This document shows positions 48,380 through 53,698 of a stretch of DNA of 53,698 bases, in pieces. Position 1 is the stretch's first letter. Each line of letters begins with the position of its first letter. The translations under genes and the position numbers were made by a program. This DNA comes from a virus. The notes under the pieces are model-generated. The model was not told where the DNA came from, ran no database searches, and saw only the letters and a list, made by a program, of their open reading frames with translations. The DNA is taken from the IMG/VR virus record IMGVR_UViG_3300029798_000006, positions 1-53,698 of that record; one strand, written 5' to 3'.

Positions 48380-48973
48380 ATGGCAGCAAAAAAGATTAAT
48401 TATGTAGACAATAAGAAACTATTTGCAGAGTTAGTGAAATATAAAGAAGCTCAGGCAAGATCATTAGCAGAAGATAAGAAAAGACCTCGAATCCCTGAAT
48501 ACGTCGGCGAATGTATTTTGTTGATTGCACAGAGATTGAGTTATAAATATCAATTTGCTAATTATATATTTAAGGAAGATATGCAAATGGACGGTGTAGA
48601 AAATTGTTTACTTTATATAGACAATTTTGATCCAGAAAAGTCTCAGAATCCTTTTGCATATTTTACTCAAGTTATTTATTATGCATTTTTAAGAAGAATA
48701 CAAGGCGAGAAAAAACATCTTTATTTGAAGTATAAACTACAACAGAATAATGATAATATGGACAATAATGTTACGTTTCAGTCTGGCGATACTTCTAGAG
48801 AAATGATTTATACAGGACAATCCTTTTTGGACCTAGATAAAGTAGATTCTTTTATTACAGATTTTGAGAGTTACATGAGTAGAAAGAAAGAACCACCTAA
48901 GAACATATTATTAGATGCAATAGAGCCTATTTTAGAAATAGAAAATGAACTAAAAGAACCTAATGACTTATAA
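48380..48973 (+). CDS. gp55: Late transcription sigma factor gp55
   Basis: 197 aa (T4: 185). The core I-A-Q-R-L-S-Y-K-Y-Q-F-A-N-Y, then M-D-G-V-E-N-C-L-L-Y-I-D-N-F-D-P-E-K-S-Q-N-P-F-A-Y-F-T-Q-V-I-Y-Y-A-F-L-R-R-I (written here in two runs: residues ~70-83 and ~95-110) is the sigma region 2-like segment of gp55. It recognises TATAAATA. GGGAG lies 4 nt before the ATG. Its stop overlaps a possible ATT start of the next frame. Confidence 0.93.
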   Translation: MAAKKINYVDNKKLFAELVKYKEAQARSLAEDKKRPRIPEYVGECILLIAQRLSYKYQFANYIFKEDMQMDGVENCLLYIDNFDPEKSQNPFAYFTQVIYYAFLRRIQGEKKHLYLKYKLQQNNDNMDNNVTFQSGDTSREMIYTGQSFLDLDKVDSFITDFESYMSRKKEPPKNILLDAIEPILEIENELKEPNDL

Positions 48974-49254
48974 TTACGATAAAAAATGAATTTCCTAAGT
49001 TAGATTTCGTAATAGAGAAAACTATTATTGAACCTAAAACAAGAAGATTTAGACCTGATTGGCATAAACATTCTTTTCTTAATGGTGATTTTATACTATT
49101 TAAGAAAACTAAAAGGAATTTGATAAGCTTTTATCTTGAGAAATTTAAAAGAAAAGTATTTGGAGAACCTAATAGACGTTATGAGACAAGAAATAAATCT
49201 ATAGTTTCATTAACAAGAACTTTTACACCAAATAAATTGAAAATTGGAAAATAA
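48973..49254 (+). CDS. Unknown protein without an ATG start
   Basis: An open frame of ~93 codons between the gp55 stop and 49254 has no ATG, GTG or TTG near its beginning; the first candidate is ATT at 48973 (overlapping the gp55 stop), or ATA at 48979. It would give M-T-I-K-N-E-F-P-K-L-D-F and a basic protein with R-R-F-R-P-D-W-H-K-H-S-F and F-G-E-P-N-R-R-Y-E-T-R. Basic composition suggests nucleic-acid binding. The next gene starts inside it. Real coding is likely from codon composition and tight packing; the start is unproven. Confidence 0.55.
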   Translation: MTIKNEFPKLDFVIEKTIIEPKTRRFRPDWHKHSFLNGDFILFKKTKRNLISFYLEKFKRKVFGEPNRRYETRNKSIVSLTRTFTPNKLKIGK

Positions 49255-49504
49255 CTTAATAGACAAATTTAGAAAAAGGCGTGAAGAAGAAGCTAGTCGT
49301 AGAAATAGCTATTATACTCTTCATGAAGTATCTATAGAAGGTATTAAAGATTTTAGAGAAAGATATAAAAGTTATGTTGGCTACAAAGGAAGATCTTCTT
49401 ATGATGCTGGATTTTTCTATTGTCCTCACATTCCTTTAATTATATCATATAAATTGACTGAGGGAAAGAGAATAAAAGATTTAAACAAAAAAATAAAAGA
49501 TTAG
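49244..49504 (+). CDS. Small protein with a gp23-like segment
   Basis: 86 aa from TTG at 49244, overlapping the previous frame by 11 nt. The N-terminal half is basic and helical (F-R-K-R-R-E-E-E-A-S-R-R-N). Residues 45-65 read V-G-Y-K-G-R-S-S-Y-D-A-G and F-Y-C-P-H-I-P-L, identical at 16 of 21 positions to the major capsid protein of this phage (about 367-387). The rest has no resemblance. It may bind where this gp23 segment binds, or be a relic of recombination. Stop is TAG. Confidence 0.65.
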   Translation: MENNLIDKFRKRREEEASRRNSYYTLHEVSIEGIKDFRERYKSYVGYKGRSSYDAGFFYCPHIPLIISYKLTEGKRIKDLNKKIKD

Positions 49505-49507
49505 ATA

Positions 49508-50584
49508 ATGGCATTTATTGCAATGATAACAGATCAACATTTTGGTGTGCGCGGTGATTCGCAAATATTTCTTGATTACCAAAGGAAGTTTTTTGAAGAA
49601 ACCTTTTTCCCTTATTTAAAAGAACATAATATTGTTTCTGTTTTTGAACTGGGTGATACCTTTGACAGACGCAAGAATGTCAATTACAACACATTACATC
49701 ATGTTAAGGAATTTTATTTTGATCATCTTCAAGCGTCAAATATACAATTACATTCTATAGTTGGAAATCACGATGCGTTTTTTGGCAATAGAATAGACAT
49801 AAATTCCATTCTCGCACTTCGCGAATATTCCAATATTAAGAGTTACGAAAACCCAGAAGATATAGAAATAGATGGGTGTAAATTTTTAATGATGCCTTGG
49901 ATAAATTCGGAAAATTCTAAACCATGTGTTGATGCTATAAATAATACCGATGCTCATATAATGATTGGTCATTTTGAGTTATCTAACCAAATACTTCAGA
50001 GGAATTTTAAATTCTCAGGTGGAATAAATTTAGAAGATGTAAAAAAATTCGAAATTGTTCTTAGTGGACATTATCATCATAAAATCACAAAGAAAAATTT
50101 TAAATATCTAGGAACCCCATATCAAATGGCATGGGATGATACTGATAACGAAAAAGGTTTCCATGTCTTTAATACAGAAACTAGAGAAATAACTTTCATA
50201 AAGAATCCTCATGATATTTATATGAAGATTTTTTGGGAAGATAAAGGTGATTATGATATTACCGAAAAGTTAGATTTTGTTAATAATCATCAAGATGCTT
50301 TTAGAGATAAGTATATAAAGATTATAATAAAACAAGGAGCTAATCCATATATTTTAGATAGATATATTGATGCATTAGAGAATTGTGACCCGCATAGTGT
50401 TGTTACAGAAGATCCAATAATTCAATACAGTCAAGAAGAGTATATAGAACCTTTAGATAACATAGAAGACACTCTTACTATTCTTAGAAAACATATAAAT
50501 TCAATTGAAAATTACTCTAATAAGAATAAGTTACTAAATTATATAGAAGATATCTATAACGAAGCACTACAAATAGAGGAGTAA
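49508..50584 (+). CDS. gp47: Recombination nuclease subunit gp47 (Mre11-like)
   Basis: 358 aa (T4: 339). Calcineurin-type phosphoesterase motifs: D-Q-H-F-G-V (8-13), L-G-D-T-F-D-R-R (47-54), G-N-H-D (84-87), I-G-H-F-E (about 150) and S-G-H-Y-H-H (about 180). With gp46 it processes DNA ends for recombination-dependent replication and degrades host DNA. gp46 begins 5 nt downstream. Confidence 0.95.
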   Translation: MAFIAMITDQHFGVRGDSQIFLDYQRKFFEETFFPYLKEHNIVSVFELGDTFDRRKNVNYNTLHHVKEFYFDHLQASNIQLHSIVGNHDAFFGNRIDINSILALREYSNIKSYENPEDIEIDGCKFLMMPWINSENSKPCVDAINNTDAHIMIGHFELSNQILQRNFKFSGGINLEDVKKFEIVLSGHYHHKITKKNFKYLGTPYQMAWDDTDNEKGFHVFNTETREITFIKNPHDIYMKIFWEDKGDYDITEKLDFVNNHQDAFRDKYIKIIIKQGANPYILDRYIDALENCDPHSVVTEDPIIQYSQEEYIEPLDNIEDTLTILRKHINSIENYSNKNKLLNYIEDIYNEALQIEE

Positions 50585-50589
50585 ATGAT

Positions 50590-52308
50590 TTGGTACTGTT
50601 TAAATATGTAAAATGGAAAAACTTTCTATCCACAGGAAATTATTTCAATGAAATAAATCTACAATCTCATGCTGTATCTGTAATTGTTGGTAAAAATGGA
50701 GCAGGCAAGTCAACTATGTTGGATGCTATTTGTTTCTGTTTATTCAATAAGGGATTTAGAAATGTTCCAAAAGGAAACTTTGTAAATTCTATTAATAATT
50801 CTGAACAAGAAACTGAAGTTGGTTTCTCCATTGGGAAAAAGGAATATATAGTAAGAAGAGGAACGAAACCTAGTTTTTTTGAGATTTATGTTAATGGTAT
50901 CATTTTAGATCAAGTTTCCAACGTAAGGGATCATCAATCCTATTTAGAGAAAACTGTTCTACATCTAAATTGGAAATCATTTACTCAGGTAGTAATGTTA
51001 GGTAGTGCAATTCATCATCCATTTATGCAACTTCCAACTGGAAGTAGAAGAGAAATAATTGAAGATCTTCTTGATTTAAAAATATTCTCTATTATGAAGT
51101 CGTTGCTTAAAGATAAGTTTGATGTTTTGAAGCATGATATTGAGAACTTGAATACAGAAATATCTTCTTTAGAAAGTGAAATAGAATTAGAAAAAACATA
51201 CAAGAAGAAGTCAACTCAAGATAATACAGAAAGGATAAAAAAAGATAAACTAGAGATTAAAAAGACTAAGGAAATTATATCAAAAGAATTAGAAGCAATA
51301 AAGATTCTAAAAGAAGATCTAGACTCTAGAGATGAAGTCTCTTTAAAAAAATCTCTATCTAATATACAGAAGAAAACACAAGAACTTAATAGACTAGAAC
51401 AACAAATAGATATTAAGATACAAAATCTTGAGACGGATATACATTTCTTTGGGGAAAATGATAAATGCCCAACTTGTAAACAGGAGATGAAGGAAAGCTG
51501 GAAAAAAGATATTATAATAGAAAAAAAGAATAAGATAATAGAAACAAGAAAGGGTGTAGAACTTCTTACAGAGAAGACTACAGAACTTGATATAAACAAA
51601 GTAGATACTCTTACAAAGATTTCTGAAATTGATGATATAAGAAAAAGGATAAATGCTCATAAGAATACAATATTCTCCTATGAAAAATTTATAGAAAAAT
51701 TGCAATCTGATATAGATGATTTGATTTCTAATAAACACTCTATAAAAACAAAGGATATAAAAATACAGGAAAATACTCTCGCAAATAAGATATCAGATAA
51801 AGATAAATTATTAGAATTACGCGATATTTATAATATTGCATCTGTTCTTCTGAAAGATAATGGAATTAAGGCTAATGTAATCAAACAATATATCCCCATT
51901 ATAAATTCATCGATAAATAAGTATCTTTCTTATATGGATTTCTTTGTCAAGTTTAATTTAGACGAAAATTTTGAGGAGACTATAAAATCGCGACACTTAG
52001 ATAATTTTAAATATTATAATTTTTCAGAAGGGGAAAAACAGAGAATAAATCTATCGATTTTATTTGCTTGGAGAGATGTTTCAAAGAAAAAAAATTCTAT
52101 GAGTACAAATCTTCTCATTTTAGATGAAATTTTTGATAGTGCAATGGATATAGATGGCTCAGATGCCTTTATTAAAATTATAAAATCTTTAACAAATCAA
52201 AATGTGTTTATAATCACACATAAACAAGAAATTGCAGATAAATTAGAATCTGATAAAAATAGAATTATAAAATTTGAAAAAATTAAAAACTTTTCACAAA
52301 TAATATGA
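50590..52308 (+). CDS. gp46: Recombination endonuclease subunit gp46 (Rad50-like)
   Basis: 572 aa (T4: 560). TTG start at 50590; no in-frame ATG is available and the N-terminus F-K-Y-V-K-W-K-N-F-L-S-T-G-N fits the family. Walker A G-K-N-G-A-G-K-S-T (34-42), long coiled coils with a zinc hook C293-P-T-C296, ABC signature S-E-G-E-K-Q-R (479-485) and Walker B L-L-I-L-D-E-I-F-D. Forms the SMC-like ATPase of the gp46/47 complex. Ends with a 4-nt overlap with the next gene. Confidence 0.96.
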   Translation: MVLFKYVKWKNFLSTGNYFNEINLQSHAVSVIVGKNGAGKSTMLDAICFCLFNKGFRNVPKGNFVNSINNSEQETEVGFSIGKKEYIVRRGTKPSFFEIYVNGIILDQVSNVRDHQSYLEKTVLHLNWKSFTQVVMLGSAIHHPFMQLPTGSRREIIEDLLDLKIFSIMKSLLKDKFDVLKHDIENLNTEISSLESEIELEKTYKKKSTQDNTERIKKDKLEIKKTKEIISKELEAIKILKEDLDSRDEVSLKKSLSNIQKKTQELNRLEQQIDIKIQNLETDIHFFGENDKCPTCKQEMKESWKKDIIIEKKNKIIETRKGVELLTEKTTELDINKVDTLTKISEIDDIRKRINAHKNTIFSYEKFIEKLQSDIDDLISNKHSIKTKDIKIQENTLANKISDKDKLLELRDIYNIASVLLKDNGIKANVIKQYIPIINSSINKYLSYMDFFVKFNLDENFEETIKSRHLDNFKYYNFSEGEKQRINLSILFAWRDVSKKKNSMSTNLLILDEIFDSAMDIDGSDAFIKIIKSLTNQNVFIITHKQEIADKLESDKNRIIKFEKIKNFSQII

Positions 52309-52520
52309 AAACATTTAGATCTAGAGTACCAGGATATGTTGATGCAGATCCAATTTTTATAAAATACGATACTATAGATGAACTGTTAACACATAATTTC
52401 TTCGATAACAGAAGAATACATGGAGGAATTTTCTATGTAAATTCAATAGGAGATTTGCTTATGTGTAGATATGAAAATGGAGAAAGATTTGTAGTTGGAT
52501 ATCTAAATTCTAAAGTATAG
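52305..52520 (+). CDS. Small unknown protein
   Basis: 71 aa, overlapping gp46 by 4 nt. Contains V-P-G-Y-V-D-A-D-P-I-F-I, a short helix (T-I-D-E-L-L) and a beta hairpin (G-G-I-F-Y-V-N-S-I-G-D-L-L-M-C-R-Y). Looks like a small alpha-beta domain. No family recognised. Ends in TAG, 3 nt before the next gene. Confidence 0.65.
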   Translation: MKTFRSRVPGYVDADPIFIKYDTIDELLTHNFFDNRRIHGGIFYVNSIGDLLMCRYENGERFVVGYLNSKV

Positions 52521-52523
52521 CAT

Positions 52524-52853
52524 ATGAAAATTGTAAATAGAAAAACATTCCTTGAATTACCTAATAATATATTATTTTGCGAATTTGATCCAAATATTTT
52601 TGGAGATTTTTGTATAAAAACAAGAACATTAGAAAATGATTTTTGTTACATTTCACTAATGGACTTTAATGATGACGGTTCTAGTAAATATGGCTGTTAT
52701 GATATTTTCGATGCTTCTTTGGAAAAAGGTGTTATAGTACCTTTAGATTTGGATATAGAAAATAGAGATGGATGCTTTGATGACAATCAATTGTTTGCTG
52801 TGTTTGATGCAAATGATATAAATTCATTAATTAATAAATTAAAAACTTTATAA
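52524..52853 (+). CDS. Unknown protein
   Basis: 109 aa. M-K-I-V-N-R-K-T-F-L-E-L-P at the start, a central G-D-F-C-I-K-T-R-T-L and an acidic C-terminus (C-F-D-D-N-Q-L-F-A-V-F-D). A similar layout (N-R-K-x-F-L-x-L-P then a beta sheet) is seen in small conserved T4-like phage proteins of no known role. Co-transcribed with gp46 and thyX. Confidence 0.65.
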   Translation: MKIVNRKTFLELPNNILFCEFDPNIFGDFCIKTRTLENDFCYISLMDFNDDGSSKYGCYDIFDASLEKGVIVPLDLDIENRDGCFDDNQLFAVFDANDINSLINKLKTL

Positions 52854-52854
52854 A

Positions 52855-53066
52855 ATGAGTACTAAACAAATAGTAACAGATGCATATCATAAGGTAATAA
52901 CAAATGCCGATGGATCTGTCGAGATAAAATTGATAATTTTGAAAAAAATTCTGTAGGATCTTGGTATACAGAATATGAATTACCTTTTTTAAAAATAAGT
53001 GCAGACTCATTAGAAAGACTATCCAAACAAGGCCCAGAAGAACATAAAATAATAGAAATACTATGA
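52855..53066 (+). pseudogene. Small gene with a one-base frameshift
   Basis: ATG at 52855 opens a frame ending at TAG 52954-52956 (33 codons). The neighbouring frame then gives N-F-E-K-N-S-V-G-S-W-Y-T-E-Y-E-L-P and runs to TGA at 53064-53066, which overlaps the thyX start in the usual ATGA manner. Adding one T to the AAATTG at about 52928-52933 would restore a ~70-codon gene (E-I-K-F-D-N-F-E-K). Either a lesion or a sequencing error in a homopolymer. Confidence 0.65.
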
Positions 53067-53665
53067 AACTTGTAGAACCATCATTTGAAATATTAAATAT
53101 TTCTGGAGATTTAAAAACTATAGAACAAGCAGCAAGAACCTGTTACAAGTCAGAAGATAAAATTACAGAAGGATCTTCAGAAAAGCTTGTTCAAAATTTA
53201 ATAAGTAGAGGACATGGAGCAATGTTAGAATTTGTTTCAGTTTCTGTTAGAATAATTACAGATCGTGGAGTTTCGCATGAATTAGTAAGACATAGAATTG
53301 CATCGTTTGCGCAGGAAAGTACGCGTTACGTTAATTATAAAGGAGGCGTCGAATTTATAGAACCATTATCTATTATTGAAGGTCCTAAAGATTGCCAACA
53401 AACATTTAGAAAGACATGTAGTGATATAGAGAAAGCTTACGTATACTTTATAGCAAACGGACTAAAACCACAAGATGCTAGATCAATACTCCCATGCTGT
53501 ACAAAAACTGAAATAGTTATTATGATGAATGTTCGGGAATGGAGACATTTCTTTAGTTTACGTTGTTCTAAGGCTGCACATCCAGAAATGCGGCGCATAA
53601 CCATTCCTATGCTAGCAGAATTTCAAAAAAGAATCCCAATAGTTTTTGAAAATCTTTCACTTTGA
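53063..53665 (+). CDS. thyX: Flavin-dependent thymidylate synthase ThyX
   Basis: 200 aa. The ThyX motif R-H-R-x7-S is present as R76-H-R-I-A-S-F-A-Q-E-S86, followed by T-R-Y. Residues H-G-A-M-L-E-F (51-57) and the C-terminal L-R-C-S-K-A-A-H-P-E-M-R (active-site arginine region) are also typical. It makes dTMP from dUMP using FADH2 and methylene-tetrahydrofolate, supporting phage DNA synthesis. The frame appears complete; only 33 nt follow in the window. Confidence 0.95.
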   Translation: MKLVEPSFEILNISGDLKTIEQAARTCYKSEDKITEGSSEKLVQNLISRGHGAMLEFVSVSVRIITDRGVSHELVRHRIASFAQESTRYVNYKGGVEFIEPLSIIEGPKDCQQTFRKTCSDIEKAYVYFIANGLKPQDARSILPCCTKTEIVIMMNVREWRHFFSLRCSKAAHPEMRRITIPMLAEFQKRIPIVFENLSL

Positions 53666-53698
53666 TTAAATTTTATTTTATATTATCTTAGTATAATT

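Noticed and set aside
1-53698. CRISPR array
   Set aside because: No set of regularly spaced identical repeats with unique spacers; the repeats seen are in coding fibre or solenoid genes or IS ends.

Overview
The window is about 53.7 kb of an AT-rich (roughly 30% GC) T4-superfamily myovirus. The gene order gp13-gp14-gp15-gp16-gp17-gp18-gp19-gp20-gp21-gp22-gp23 ... uvsY-uvsW-gp55-gp47-gp46 is the conserved T4/cyanophage-type core. All genes lie on the + strand. Copies of the T4-type late promoter octamer TATAAATA sit in front of structural genes, and the phage encodes the late sigma factor gp55 that would read them. The host cannot be named. The only cellular-looking DNA is an IS21-family element of about 2.5 kb with clearly higher GC, which shows recent contact with a bacterium of that composition but does not prove it is the usual host.

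Layout. 1-8.4 kb: end of a baseplate/tail gene, a long tail fibre, a tail protein gene interrupted by one amber codon, small fibre-associated proteins, a collar-domain protein, and a complete diversity-generating retroelement (DGR): C-type-lectin-like target gene with variable repeat (VR), template repeat (TR), reverse transcriptase and a small overlapping gene. 8.4-21.5 kb: a 2271-aa DUF4815-type structural protein and a second fibre locus split by the IS21 element. 21.5-30.3 kb: neck genes (gp13, gp14), a bacterioferritin-like protein, a tandem pair of gp15 paralogues, small and large terminase with an HNH nuclease between them. 30.3-44.6 kb: sheath, tube, portal carrying a 154-aa mini-intein, a prohead protease with a long N-terminal extension, a cassette of probable internal head proteins with T4-like capsid-targeting N-termini, scaffold and major capsid protein. 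44.6-46.1 kb: a small gene and an 840-nt gene-free, hairpin-rich stretch that looks like a large structured non-coding RNA. 46.1-53.7 kb: recombination and late-transcription genes (uvsY, uvsW, gp55, gp47, gp46), a phage ribosomal protein bS21, small unknown genes and thyX.

How the parts work together. gp55 should direct RNA polymerase to the TATAAATA promoters of the virion genes; gp16/gp17 package DNA through the gp20 portal into a gp22/gp23 prohead matured by gp21, which could also trim the CTS-bearing internal proteins. uvsY/uvsW/gp46/gp47 form the recombination-dependent replication set. The DGR would diversify a fibre-tip protein by adenine-directed mutagenesis: VR and TR differ at 21 template adenines and only one other base. 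The strongest points for follow-up are the DGR, the portal mini-intein, the candidate large ncRNA, the bacterioferritin-like gene, the internal-protein paralogue cassette, bS21, and a set of genes with non-ATG starts or single-base lesions.
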